Assembly: GCF_003285015.1 (NCBI RefSeq)
Contig: NZ_QMFB01000011.1
Span: 186,001-250,000, forward strand
DNA length: 64,000 nucleotides
Reading direction: 5' to 3'
From: Paenibacillus contaminans
Lineage (GTDB): Bacteria > Bacillota > Bacilli > Paenibacillales > NBRC-103111
Part shown: piece after piece, positions 19,467 to 28,810 of the stretch
How the letters are laid out: every line of letters begins with the position of its first letter
Position numbering within the stretch: the first letter of the stretch is position 1
Position numbers and translations under genes: made by a program
Notes under the pieces: model-generated
Database searches by the model: none
Seen by the model: only the letters and a program-made list of their open reading frames with translations
What the model was told of the DNA's origin: nothing

Positions 19467-19802
19467 TTATGCCAAAATAGAGCGCGTATTTCGGAGAACT
19501 TGTTTCATAGGGCCGGAGTCAGCCGGAATACTCCCGACAACGTTAATTTTATGTTTCTTTACATCCAAGCTCTTCATCTGGTCGGTGAGGACAACTCCGG
19601 TAAACGGGAGACCCTCCGTAAGCAGCACCTCGAAAGCGTAATTCTTCACTTGGCTGTTGATCGGACATACAACCGCAAAGCCAGTCAAATCATTAAAGTC
19701 CGCATCCGATAATACAATTGCGGGTCGACTGCCGGCTTGTTCCCGTCCTGCTCGCGGGTCAAAATCCAACCAAACGAGATCGCCGCGCGATAAGGTGGTC
19801 AA
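19467..19802 (-). CDS. mazF: MazF/PemK-family endoribonuclease toxin
   Basis: A 111-residue protein with the family hallmarks RGDLVWLDFDPRAGREQAGSRPAIVLS near the start, then GFAVVCPI and VLTDQMKSLD. MazF toxins cleave single-stranded mRNA at short motifs and are held inactive by the antitoxin. The arginine and the Asp/Pro-rich first loop of the active region are present and length is normal, so it is probably functional. Its ATG overlaps the mazE stop by four bases (ATGA), which gives translational coupling. It is bounded on one side by a repeat element and on the other by an S-layer gene, so it may act as a local stability module; that is inference. Confidence 0.9.
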   Translation of the reverse strand: MTTLSRGDLVWLDFDPRAGREQAGSRPAIVLSDADFNDLTGFAVVCPINSQVKNYAFEVLLTEGLPFTGVVLTDQMKSLDVKKHKINVVGSIPADSGPMKQVLRNTRSILA

Positions 19803-20068
19803 ATTTTCTCGTCTCCTTCAATCCCAAGATCAATTTCTTCATGGCGCGGGGAGTCTGGATTGATTTTTGAAAGAAGCGTCTTAAGATGGTTGCGCAGCTC
19901 CTCGTTCGAATCCTGGGGTTTCGATTTAGGACGAAGTAAGATATCGTTTTCCGGCGTTACCAAAATCTCCATCTCGGCTCCCTCTTCCAGGTTAAGGCGC
20001 TTCAACAACTGATTCGGAATGCGGATCGCAGTGCTATTTCCCCATTTGCTCAACGTTGCAGTAGTCAT
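19799..20068 (-). CDS. mazE: MazE/AbrB-type antitoxin
   Basis: An 89-residue protein from the ATG at 20068, which has GGAAAGGA upstream; the frame remains open further upstream without similarity. The N-terminus MTTATLSKWGNSTAIRIPNQ is the swapped-hairpin AbrB/MazE DNA-binding fold, and the acidic C-terminus (EEIDLGIEGDE) is the usual toxin-binding tail. It would neutralise the downstream toxin and repress the operon promoter. It overlaps mazF by four bases. Confidence 0.9.
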   Translation of the reverse strand: MTTATLSKWGNSTAIRIPNQLLKRLNLEEGAEMEILVTPENDILLRPKSKPQDSNEELRNHLKTLLSKINPDSPRHEEIDLGIEGDEKI

Positions 20069-20170
20069 GAGGATCAATTCCTTTCCTTGTTTATGCTCCA
20101 ATAATACCCTCCTCCTCAAATGCCGACGATCACGAATCGCACGATTTTCAATAAAATCTAAACGATTTGC

Positions 20171-20219
20171 AACAAAAAATGAACCTCCAACCCCCATTAT
20201 TCAAACGGGGGTGGAGGTT
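20171..20219 (-). terminator. Terminator for the S-layer glycosidase-like gene
   Basis: On the minus strand AACCTCCA-CCCCC (20219-20207) pairs with GGGGG-TTGGAGGTT (20195-20183), followed by CATTTTTTG. It lies about 70 bases past the stop of the gene ending at 20288. Confidence 0.8.
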
Positions 20220-20287
20220 TGTCACGCATGCGGCTTTCGGCCGCGATGCACAGCGCCTCGATACTTCAAACTCGCATGTCGATAAAA

Positions 20288-23200
20288 TTAACGGGATGCT
20301 GCCTGGATGTCCCCATAAGCCCAATGTGCGCTTGAAACGTCAAGCCATACAGCCGATTGGGCATCCTTTATGGGCTCCCGCTTCAGCACGCGGTTCAACA
20401 ATACGACTGCTTCCGCCCTTGTAATAGGGGCATCAGGCCGGAACGAGCCGTCTTCGTAGCCCTGCAGCCAGCCTTTGGTCGCTTCTGCGGCAATGGCTTC
20501 CTCGGCCCAATGGCCTGCTGCGTCATGGAAGCTTCCCTTGTCGGCTCCCTGCTGAACACCTGCCCATCTGCCGAGGATAACGGCCATCTCCGCTCGGGTA
20601 ACCGCTCCCTCAGGCAAAAAGCCGCCGCCTGGATATCCCTCCAGAATGCCGTCATCCGCAAGACGGGCGATCGAGTCAGCCGCCCAGTGGCCTTCGACAT
20701 CCTTAAAGCTTTCGGCTGCGACTGCCGGAGTTGAAGCCAAAGCCTGGTCCGTCACCGCTTCCGGCGCCTGGATCCCCGGAACCTTTGCTTTATCCGCTTC
20801 CTTCCCTGCTGCCGCTGCTGTTACCACTGCGGCTCCCAAAACTTCGGCCGCCGAAGCCGCCCCCTTCATCGCCGCAGCCGCCTTGTCCGATGCCGGACGG
20901 AAAGCCGCCAACCTGTCCAGCATCGTGGCAAGCTCGGCCCGCGAAACGGATTTTTCGGGACGGAAGGTGCCATCCTCAAAGCCGGTTATATAAGCTCCGG
21001 CTTTCATTTCCGGAAGACGAACCACGGTAAAGGTACTGAATTTAGTTACCTCGATTTCGATTCCCTCCGGCTTGCCCTTGCCGTCGGAATATATCTCGCC
21101 TGTCTTCAGCACGGTTTCGCCGTCGCTATGCTCGATATATACGGCGAACTTCGGTTTTGCCGAGCCAGCAGCATCCGCCTCCCATGCCTCTTGCGGCAGC
21201 GGAAAACGCAGCACGACGCGCTTATCTTTCATATTCGTCTCGATGCGCCATGGCGTCGAGATCCAGTCGGTTAGGCCGCCTGTTGCCGCCAGCACGGACT
21301 CGGACGAAGACAGACGCTGAAGCACTTGCTCGCGGCTGCTTCCTTGCGGAATCGGTGCGATTTTGAAGGTTATCGCATCCGGATCGTCTCCTAGTTGCTG
21401 GAGTGACTCCAGCGGAATCCGAAGGTGTACTCCAGCCCCGGTCATCTCGAGCTCCTTCTTCCCTTCCGCCAGTTGCTTCAGCGACTGGGCAGGGATCGAA
21501 ACGATCCATTCATCTGCCGGATCGGTACCTGCACTGGCCAGCGAAACGATCAGCCGTTCGCCTCCGGATGTTTTAGCCAGCTCCAGCGCTTTACTTACTG
21601 ACGCCGGATCGACCGATATGCTGTCCGTCACGGTTCCGTCTTCGGATTTGGCTCGCTGAGGCTTCGGAACGATCAGCACGCCATCGTCCCCTGCGGAGAC
21701 CGATGCTCCATTGCCTGTTCCGTTATCCACAGCCGGCTCGGACGTCGACGAAGGTGTCGATGTCGGCGACGGCGTTGGTGTTGCTGGTGTCGGTGTCACT
21801 GACGGCGACGGCGTTGGTGTCGGCGTAGGCGATGGCGAGCCGTTTCCGGAGTCGCTGTCTTCCTGCCTGGTCACATTAATCACATAAACCTGTTCCGTTT
21901 GATCGAGCGATGCAACCTTGATCTCAAGCCGGTTCAATCCGGTTTGGAGGGCGACCGTCTGCGTTTCTCCCCCGGATACCGGCATACCATTGATAGAAAC
22001 CGTCGCTTGCGGATCGAGCGGTACCGCTTTTACAGCAGCTTCGCTCATCTCGTACCCCGCCTCGGCGCTGTAGCTGAGCACCTTCGGCTGAAAGCCCGGC
22101 TGCAGCTCGATGCCTTCGATTTGCAGCTCCTGCAGATCAGCGGAATAAACCGGCGGCTTTGCTTCCCTGCTTATGCGGAGCGAGTATGTTTTGCTATTTC
22201 CGTTCGGCGCCTCGACGCGTACCGTAACGTCATTTTCACCTTGCTCCAGCGGCAGCTCTTGCGAAAGTCCGTCCGGCATAAGCGGCGCGCCGTTAACCGA
22301 CACTCGGGCTCCGGGATCGGCGGAAGCCGCTTCTACCTTAACGGAAGCGATGCTATTCGTTACCGCAGCCGTATATTCGGTCAAATCCGGAGAAAAGGAC
22401 TGATCCAGCTTTGCGCCGATCAGCGAAAGACTATTCAGGTCCGCATTGCCGGACAATTCTTTTGCGATAGTGATCTCATATAACGCCTTATTTCCGTTCT
22501 GGGCCGTTACCTCCACGAGGATAGGCGGGTTCGTACCGAGCGCCAGCGGAATTTCCGGAGATGGTCCTCCGTTCCCGACAGGCTGTCCGTTAACCGTAAC
22601 CTGCGCGTGTGCTTCTGCGGCTGCCGGCGTTACGATAACGCCATAGACGCTGTCCGATACCGTCGACGTGTAACTGAAGCGTTCGGGATCGAACTCGGGA
22701 GTCAAGCCCCCATGGCTGAGCGTCAGCTTGGAAAGCGACGCGTCGGAAGACGGATTGACAAGCAAATACGGCGGATTCGTCTCATTTTCACGCGAATGGA
22801 ATTGCACCAATGCACCGGACGATTTCGGAATGTCATTGATAATAAACCGCACCGTCACTTTACGGTCGCCGTTCGGTACCATCTGGCTTTGCACGAAGGA
22901 GGTAACGTCGATGCTGTACCAGCCGCTGTCCCTTACTACGACGGATCCCATCTGAACGGGATTGGCAAGCGGACGGTTGTTGAACGTCAGCGTGCTTTCT
23001 TTCCAATCGTCCGCCGGATAGCCGATCAGGTCGATCTTTATATCCTTCTCGACGGCATGGGCGGAATACACGTTCAGAGTGACCTTGTCTACCGGCGCCG
23101 TATAAGCCCCCAGATCAAACTTGAGATAAGCCAGCCTGTCTCCTCCACCGTCCGCATTTGTTATATCGATAACATCGAGAAAAGGAGAGGTACCGTAGTT

Positions 23201-25792
23201 TTTAGACGGATCGTTCTGGAAAACGTACGCATCCTCCGATGCGATAAAAACGTTGTCTACCGGAACCGCCCGGATCACTTTCAAGGTATAACTGTCCGTT
23301 GTCGCATCCGGCGCTACCGTTTGAATAACGATCGCATTTTCTCCCGGAGAGAGCGGAATCGCTTGCGAGGCGGCGCTGCTTTGTATGGGAACGCCGTTTA
23401 CCTTCACAGCCGCGGATCCGTTCTCGGCGGACGCGTTCACCTTGACGGACGTGACATCTTCGGCAACGATCGCCGTGTAATGGGCTTGCTCCGGCATAAA
23501 AGGCACGGACAAGCTCCCCTCGCTCAAACCCAGCTCCTTCAAGCGTACCCGCGGATTTACATTCGAGATATGCGGGCTATCGTAGGCTTGCGCCCAATAG
23601 TACCCGTCCGCAACGATCCGCCGCGGTTCGAAGCCGACCTGGTAACCGGCGGGAATCGCCTCGGACGTCAGCGTAATTTGGCCGCCGGCCGCCGTTCCCT
23701 TCACATATTTACCTCCGGCGAAGGTGAATCTGCCTTCCACTTCCGCAGAAACAGGACGTTTGGTCGTCATATCCGCCACTTGCAAAGTAACGGAGGCGCC
23801 GGTGCCTGAACGCTCCACCTTCATAGAGCTTACGACCATCGGTTTGAGAGCGCTTGCCGCAGTCGTCGCTTTGGCCTGCCCGGAAGCCGGGCCGATGTTG
23901 CCTCTTACGTCCACCGCTGCGATTTTATAATAATAGGTTGTAGAGGGCAAAAGTCCGGTATCCTTGAAGTTCAAACTTCTAGCGGTACCGATGGCATTGC
24001 CGGCCCCCGCTGTAAAATCAGGCTGCGTGCTGCGATAAATAATGTAGCTGCCGACTTCGGTATTGTCATAAGACCTGCCGTACGTAAGCGTGATCGTTTG
24101 GAAATCGGCTGCTTTCGCGACCGGATTTCGGCTGGGAGCCGTCGGCGGCTCGCTATCGGCCGGCGGCTGCCATAAAACGCCGTCCGGTCCCCAATTGGAA
24201 GGAAGCGCCCGGATCGAGTCATAGTGATGCATGGCGATTCCGCCGAAGGAAGCGTCTTGGCCGAAAGCGGTGTACACCTTGTCCAGATCCGCTTCCATGA
24301 CATCCCTGCCTTCCTCGCGGAAGGTGATCGTTTCGGGGTCGCCGCTGTTCGCAATATCGAGCGTTTCAACGCCGATCACTACGGAATTCGGTTTGCCGAT
24401 TTTGTTCGCATACTCGATTTCGCCCTGGGCGCCCGCAATAATGCCTGCGCTGCCGTCCGCCGTATCCCGGTAATTCATGATCGAGATATAGTCTGTGATG
24501 TCCTGGACGTGCTCGGAAAGCCATTTGGTTTGCCCGTTATACGTAATGTTTTTCGCCTGATCCGACGTATCGTACCATTTCGGGATCGCCGGTCCGTATG
24601 GCAGATTCATGCCGGTGGCATTGCGGCGTTCGACCATTTTTTCGGTCATCTCCAGGTATTGAATCTGCAGAGATGGATAAATATCTTTAAAATCCGGCGA
24701 TATGTAAGGCTCGATATCTACATTGACGCCGTCGAAGCGCTCCTCGGATGCGGATGAAATGTTGTAGTTCAACACCTGCTCGAAGTGGCGGATCGCCGTG
24801 TCGTGAAACTCCCGGTAAGCGCCCATGTACGGAGGAGACGTGCCGCCGGCGATACAAGCGTATACCTGATACCCGCGCTCATGCGCCCAAGCGATGAAAT
24901 CCCTTAGCAGACCGGGATTATCCTCCATAACATCCATGCCGTCGAATGACCCCACCGCAAAATACAGAACCTTTACCGGATCGGAGCCGAAGGTTTCCGT
25001 ATCTTTGGCCATGGCGTCCAGCACTTCCCTCGAGCCCGGATTCAGCAAAATATTATAGGTTGCCGCTTCCCACAGCCACATAGCCCGGTCTTGGCTCGGC
25101 ACGACGAGCGTTTCGTTCGTCCCTTGCCCTACCTTGGCGTAAGTGGTCAAGCTCGCGCCTTTTACCCCGTATTCGTTATACGCCCGTGCTTCGATGCTGC
25201 TCGTTTTGTCCCCGATCCCGGCCGTATCCCACGCCCATACGTAGTCGTCGCCGTCACGCGCGGCAGCTTGCCATGCCCCGCCGTTAACGCGCACTTCCAC
25301 TTTATTGACGGCCGCATCGGATTGAACCGCAACCCGCACAGGCACTACGCCGCTAAGCGAAACGCCTTCCGCCGGACTGACGATTCGGACAACGGGTGCC
25401 GATGCCGACTTATTATTTACCGTAATCTGCACGTTCTGGCTCCATACTCCGTAACGCGTCGTAATGTCCAGCCCTCTCGCCCTAACCTGCACGGGGCCGT
25501 TAAACGGCGAAGTGTCCAGATCGTAATACCAGGTGCCTTCATTGTCGCCGTCCGGATCGCTGGTTATGGCGTCGACCTGCCTGGAACCGTTAATAAACAG
25601 CTTGATGTCGTACAGGCTGGAATAAACGCCCGACAATCTCAGCTTGCCGCTGCCGACCGTCGTGCCGTCCGCCGGCGAATCGATCGTAATGGCCGACGCC
25701 GCATAGGCGTGCGGAGCAGGGATCACTAGCCCCGATAAAACTAATGAAAGGATTAGAAGCAAGACCGTTTGTTTCCGAAATGATCTCAACAC
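20288..25792 (-). CDS. SLH-anchored multidomain protein with GH18-like catalytic region
   Basis: An 1834-residue exported surface protein. The start is GTG 25792 with GGTGGTGAT eight bases upstream; a signal peptide ends near residue 31 (HAYAAS). In order: two Ig-like modules (about 34-225), a TIM-barrel-like region (about 235-545) holding FDGVNVDIEPY (D354, D359, E361), which resembles the GH18 DxxDxDxE motif with N for the second Asp, an FN3 module (about 555-650), several cadherin-like beta-sandwich modules, a DNRLRE/CBM96-like module (DAYVFQND.. WKESTLTFNNRP), a Ser/Pro/Thr linker (about 1290-1330), a beta-rich region, and three SLH repeats at the C-terminus with an Ala-rich insertion between the first two. 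The SLH repeats anchor it to pyruvylated wall polymer. Glycan hydrolysis is inferred from one motif. Confidence 0.75.
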   Translation of the reverse strand: MLRSFRKQTVLLLILSLVLSGLVIPAPHAYAASAITIDSPADGTTVGSGKLRLSGVYSSLYDIKLFINGSRQVDAITSDPDGDNEGTWYYDLDTSPFNGPVQVRARGLDITTRYGVWSQNVQITVNNKSASAPVVRIVSPAEGVSLSGVVPVRVAVQSDAAVNKVEVRVNGGAWQAAARDGDDYVWAWDTAGIGDKTSSIEARAYNEYGVKGASLTTYAKVGQGTNETLVVPSQDRAMWLWEAATYNILLNPGSREVLDAMAKDTETFGSDPVKVLYFAVGSFDGMDVMEDNPGLLRDFIAWAHERGYQVYACIAGGTSPPYMGAYREFHDTAIRHFEQVLNYNISSASEERFDGVNVDIEPYISPDFKDIYPSLQIQYLEMTEKMVERRNATGMNLPYGPAIPKWYDTSDQAKNITYNGQTKWLSEHVQDITDYISIMNYRDTADGSAGIIAGAQGEIEYANKIGKPNSVVIGVETLDIANSGDPETITFREEGRDVMEADLDKVYTAFGQDASFGGIAMHHYDSIRALPSNWGPDGVLWQPPADSEPPTAPSRNPVAKAADFQTITLTYGRSYDNTEVGSYIIYRSTQPDFTAGAGNAIGTARSLNFKDTGLLPSTTYYYKIAAVDVRGNIGPASGQAKATTAASALKPMVVSSMKVERSGTGASVTLQVADMTTKRPVSAEVEGRFTFAGGKYVKGTAAGGQITLTSEAIPAGYQVGFEPRRIVADGYYWAQAYDSPHISNVNPRVRLKELGLSEGSLSVPFMPEQAHYTAIVAEDVTSVKVNASAENGSAAVKVNGVPIQSSAASQAIPLSPGENAIVIQTVAPDATTDSYTLKVIRAVPVDNVFIASEDAYVFQNDPSKNYGTSPFLDVIDITNADGGGDRLAYLKFDLGAYTAPVDKVTLNVYSAHAVEKDIKIDLIGYPADDWKESTLTFNNRPLANPVQMGSVVVRDSGWYSIDVTSFVQSQMVPNGDRKVTVRFIINDIPKSSGALVQFHSRENETNPPYLLVNPSSDASLSKLTLSHGGLTPEFDPERFSYTSTVSDSVYGVIVTPAAAEAHAQVTVNGQPVGNGGPSPEIPLALGTNPPILVEVTAQNGNKALYEITIAKELSGNADLNSLSLIGAKLDQSFSPDLTEYTAAVTNSIASVKVEAASADPGARVSVNGAPLMPDGLSQELPLEQGENDVTVRVEAPNGNSKTYSLRISREAKPPVYSADLQELQIEGIELQPGFQPKVLSYSAEAGYEMSEAAVKAVPLDPQATVSINGMPVSGGETQTVALQTGLNRLEIKVASLDQTEQVYVINVTRQEDSDSGNGSPSPTPTPTPSPSVTPTPATPTPSPTSTPSSTSEPAVDNGTGNGASVSAGDDGVLIVPKPQRAKSEDGTVTDSISVDPASVSKALELAKTSGGERLIVSLASAGTDPADEWIVSIPAQSLKQLAEGKKELEMTGAGVHLRIPLESLQQLGDDPDAITFKIAPIPQGSSREQVLQRLSSSESVLAATGGLTDWISTPWRIETNMKDKRVVLRFPLPQEAWEADAAGSAKPKFAVYIEHSDGETVLKTGEIYSDGKGKPEGIEIEVTKFSTFTVVRLPEMKAGAYITGFEDGTFRPEKSVSRAELATMLDRLAAFRPASDKAAAAMKGAASAAEVLGAAVVTAAAAGKEADKAKVPGIQAPEAVTDQALASTPAVAAESFKDVEGHWAADSIARLADDGILEGYPGGGFLPEGAVTRAEMAVILGRWAGVQQGADKGSFHDAAGHWAEEAIAAEATKGWLQGYEDGSFRPDAPITRAEAVVLLNRVLKREPIKDAQSAVWLDVSSAHWAYGDIQAASR

Positions 25793-25819
25793 GGAATGAT
25801 CACCACCATATTTTTTAAA

Positions 25820-25877
25820 TTATAATGCCTGTAAGGCAACATCATAGGATGACAATTTGTTTTGAAAGCGCATTCTT
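25820..25877 (-). promoter_or_regulatory. Possible promoter and cre-like site of the S-layer gene
   Basis: The complement of 25820-25825 reads as a TATAAT-type -10. Upstream, 25862-25877 (TTGAAAGCGCATTCTT) fits the catabolite-repression (cre) consensus with one mismatch. The -35 is poor. This would make the gene subject to CcpA, which is inference. Confidence 0.3.
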
Positions 25878-25918
25878 TTCGTTGTAAAAAAACTCCGATT
25901 TTACTATGGGATGTAAGA

Positions 25919-26237
25919 CATTTGATCGTGTAGCGGATAGTCGTCGCCATCAATCGGAAAATTTCAGGGCTGTACATGTTACCTCCATGCCGCCGATGAC
26001 TTGCGTACTGGAGAAATAGTGAAGAAAAGTTTACTGTTCATAAGGCAAACCTCACTATCTCTCGCCAAAAAACCGTATTCTGGAGAGCTAGTGAGGCAAA
26101 GGCAACTATTAGTAAGGCAAACGAAATTGATAATGTCGTTTGCCTCACTAACGGGCGAATACGAGCATTTTACCGGTGGAATAGTGAGGCTAGCCTCATT
26201 AACAATAAGGTTTTCTCCACTACGCGCACGGTCCAGG
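25919..26237. repeat. GTGAGGCAAAC modular repeat element, copy 2
   Basis: About 319 bp homologous to copies 1 and 3. It shares with copy 3 a leading block (TAGTCGTCGCCATCAAT, CCGCCGATGACTTG) that copy 1 lacks. The central hairpin has one mismatch here. It fills the gap between two minus-strand units, 25793-26307, where no gene is seen. Confidence 0.85.
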
Positions 26238-26307
26238 TCTTTGGATCTTTGGGATGCTAGAAACTGCTTGGATTGAGACGTCACTAGCGCTTCCTACACG
26301 CGCTCGC

Positions 26308-27873
26308 TTACTTCACCTTCAGCTCGACGCTTTCCATCCGTTTATGCGCTTCTTTGTATGTGTCCACAAGCTTTTGCGCGCCGAGGTTTTTCATCTCTTC
26401 GACGTACTTGCCCCAGTCGTTCAAATCTCTTGTGCCCGCCACGAACTTGGCGAAGTTTTCCTCACGGTGCTTATTGAGCGCTTGCCCGGTTACCGAAATC
26501 ACTTCGTTCTCTTTCTCGGTGAACGCAGGTCTAGGCTGCATGCCCGCAGGATCGTACTTGGCCGCTTCTTGATAAGCCTTGGTCAGATCCTTCGTAAACA
26601 AGGACAAATGCGCGCTGTAATCGATCCACGTATACGCTCCGCTCGACTGCAGACCGGTCTTCTTACGCATTTCCGTCAAATCGGAATATTCCGGCTTGAA
26701 CTTTTTGACTCCGTTCTCGACCGTGTAGCTTTCGCCTTCTTTGCCCCAGCTTGCGATCGTCTTCCCTTCCTCCGTGTAGAAAAAGTCCAAATATTTCATG
26801 ATGTCCTTAATATTTTTGGACGTGGATGCGACGGTCAGGCCGCCTTCGAGATAGTGGAAGTACGGATTTTGCTGCTTGCCGCCCGGCAATCCCGCCGGAG
26901 GCGCCATAAACTGCATGTTGTACTCCGGATTTTCCTTCTGCATGGCGCTGTTGAAAAAGTCGACGCGGCTGATGTAATCGATCGTAATGAACGCTTTGCC
27001 CGTAGACATCGTATCCTGCCATTGCTTCGTTTGGATGGACAGGAAGTCCGGCGGAATCAAGCCTTCTTTATAAAACTTGTTCCACGTTTGCACCATCGCC
27101 TTGAAATTATCCTCGATCGGGCCGTAGCTCCAATCTTTTTTGTCGAAATTATAATAAGCGCCTTCGCCCGTTTCGAAGTTTGATGTCAGGTTCGCGTACA
27201 TTTCCCCGGGAATTTGCCCGAAGCGGAAGGAGAACGGATAGCTGTCAGGATATATCTCCTTCAGCTTTTTCATGACGGTGTACAGCTCGTCGTAGGTTTT
27301 CGGCGGTGTTAGCCCGTTCTTCTTGAAAATGTCCTCCCGGTACAGCCAAACCATCCGGTTCGTTTCGCCGAAGCCTTGGTTCGGGAACATGTACATTTTG
27401 CCGTCGGAGGAAAGGGCTGCTTTGGCTTCATCCGGGTATTTGGCGATCCAAGCCTTCAAATTCGGCATTTGATCGATATGCTCCAAAATGTTGACGAGCG
27501 CGCCCTGCTGGCCGAACTTATTGGAATCCCTGCGGTTCGCCATGTACATCAGATCCGGCAGGTTATTGGAGGCCATAACCAGATTGAGCGTATCGGCCAG
27601 CTTGCCCGAAGGCGTCTGCACGTTGAGCGTAACGCCCGTCTTCTCTTCGATCCACTTCCAAACCGGCCATTCCTTCGAATACGGCCATGTTGCGTTATTG
27701 TCCAGAAGCGCCGTAAACGTTTTTTTATCAAGCGGCTGATTTGCCGCAGCCGACGAGCCCGGCGTCGGACTCGACGGACTCGCCGATTCCTTCGGCTCCT
27801 GCTTTCCGCCGCATCCCGCCACGAGAGATAGAGCAACCGCACTGACCGCAACCGTCGATAGAATCTTTTTCAT
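26308..27873 (-). CDS. Extracellular solute-binding lipoprotein, second cassette
   Basis: A 521-residue protein with signal peptide and lipobox (VAGC, Cys21) and a Ser/Pro/Glu tether up to about residue 48. The ATG at 27873 follows AAAGGGAG. The mature part contains TGVTLNVQTPSGK and a long alpha/beta binding-protein body of LplA type. Two permease genes lie just upstream in the same direction, so this is the last gene of a permease-permease-receptor operon, the reverse order to the first cassette. Substrate unknown. Confidence 0.9.
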   Translation of the reverse strand: MKKILSTVAVSAVALSLVAGCGGKQEPKESASPSSPTPGSSAAANQPLDKKTFTALLDNNATWPYSKEWPVWKWIEEKTGVTLNVQTPSGKLADTLNLVMASNNLPDLMYMANRRDSNKFGQQGALVNILEHIDQMPNLKAWIAKYPDEAKAALSSDGKMYMFPNQGFGETNRMVWLYREDIFKKNGLTPPKTYDELYTVMKKLKEIYPDSYPFSFRFGQIPGEMYANLTSNFETGEGAYYNFDKKDWSYGPIEDNFKAMVQTWNKFYKEGLIPPDFLSIQTKQWQDTMSTGKAFITIDYISRVDFFNSAMQKENPEYNMQFMAPPAGLPGGKQQNPYFHYLEGGLTVASTSKNIKDIMKYLDFFYTEEGKTIASWGKEGESYTVENGVKKFKPEYSDLTEMRKKTGLQSSGAYTWIDYSAHLSLFTKDLTKAYQEAAKYDPAGMQPRPAFTEKENEVISVTGQALNKHREENFAKFVAGTRDLNDWGKYVEEMKNLGAQKLVDTYKEAHKRMESVELKVK

Positions 27874-27925
27874 CGGAACAACTCCCTTTTGAATGATAGT
27901 GATGATGACTCTACTTCCTACCCCT

Positions 27926-28792
27926 TTATCCCTTAACCGCTCCGATCATCGCACCCTTGACGAAATACTTTTGTATGAAAGGGTACACCAACAAAATAGG
28001 CAATGTCGAGACCATAATCGTCGCAAATTTCAGCGAGTCTTCGACAATCAGATTATCACCTCCGATCGAGGTGACGTCTCCTGAAGCCACATTGCCGGCC
28101 AGCACCAGATTGCGGAGCAGCACCTGCAGCGGGAACATCTCCGGATCTCGCAAATATAACAAGGGGAACATGAAGTTGTTCCACATGGCTACCGCATAGA
28201 ATAAAGCGATCGTCGCGAATACCGCCTTCGAGAGCGGAATGACGATTCGGAAGAAAATGCCGATGTCGTTCAGACCGTCCACCTTGCCGGAATCCTCCAG
28301 CTCCTTAGGCACGCCCGAGAAGAACGTCCGCATCAGAATCAGGTTCCACGTACTGACCGCGCCCGGCAGCACCATCCCCCAGATCGTATCGATCAGCCCC
28401 AAGTTGCGCACGACGAGGAAAGTCGGAATCATCCCGCCGCTGAAAAACATCGTAAACACGATTATCATCGTAAAACCCTTCTGGAATCCCATGTCCTTTC
28501 GAGACAAGGCATAAGCGCCCATGGAGGTGACCGCCATCGCAACAGCCGTGCCGACCGTGACATAAACGATCGTATTCCAATAAGCTTTCCATATTTTCGG
28601 ATCGTTGAACACCAGCTCGTACATGCGGAGGTTCAAGCCCTTCGGCCAGATGCTGACTTCGCCCTTCATGACATAAATATCTTCGCTTAAGGATACCGCC
28701 AGCATATAGACAAAAGGATACAGCGTAACGACCACGACTCCCAGCAGAAGAATCACGTTGACGATCGAAAACAAGCTGAGTTTATTTTTCAT
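27926..28792 (-). CDS. Sugar ABC transporter permease, LplC type, second cassette
   Basis: A 288-residue membrane protein; ATG 28792 follows AGGAGGGAG. It has the N-terminal helix, a central EAA-type loop (ELEDSGKVDGLNDIGIFFRI) and the diagnostic end FIQKYFVKGAMIGAVKG. It is 18 bases after the LplB-type gene and 52 bases before the binding-protein gene, so the three are one operon. No ATPase is encoded with them. Confidence 0.9.
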   Translation of the reverse strand: MKNKLSLFSIVNVILLLGVVVVTLYPFVYMLAVSLSEDIYVMKGEVSIWPKGLNLRMYELVFNDPKIWKAYWNTIVYVTVGTAVAMAVTSMGAYALSRKDMGFQKGFTMIIVFTMFFSGGMIPTFLVVRNLGLIDTIWGMVLPGAVSTWNLILMRTFFSGVPKELEDSGKVDGLNDIGIFFRIVIPLSKAVFATIALFYAVAMWNNFMFPLLYLRDPEMFPLQVLLRNLVLAGNVASGDVTSIGGDNLIVEDSLKFATIMVSTLPILLVYPFIQKYFVKGAMIGAVKG

Positions 28793-28810
28793 TCGAAGCT
28801 CCCTCCTTCC

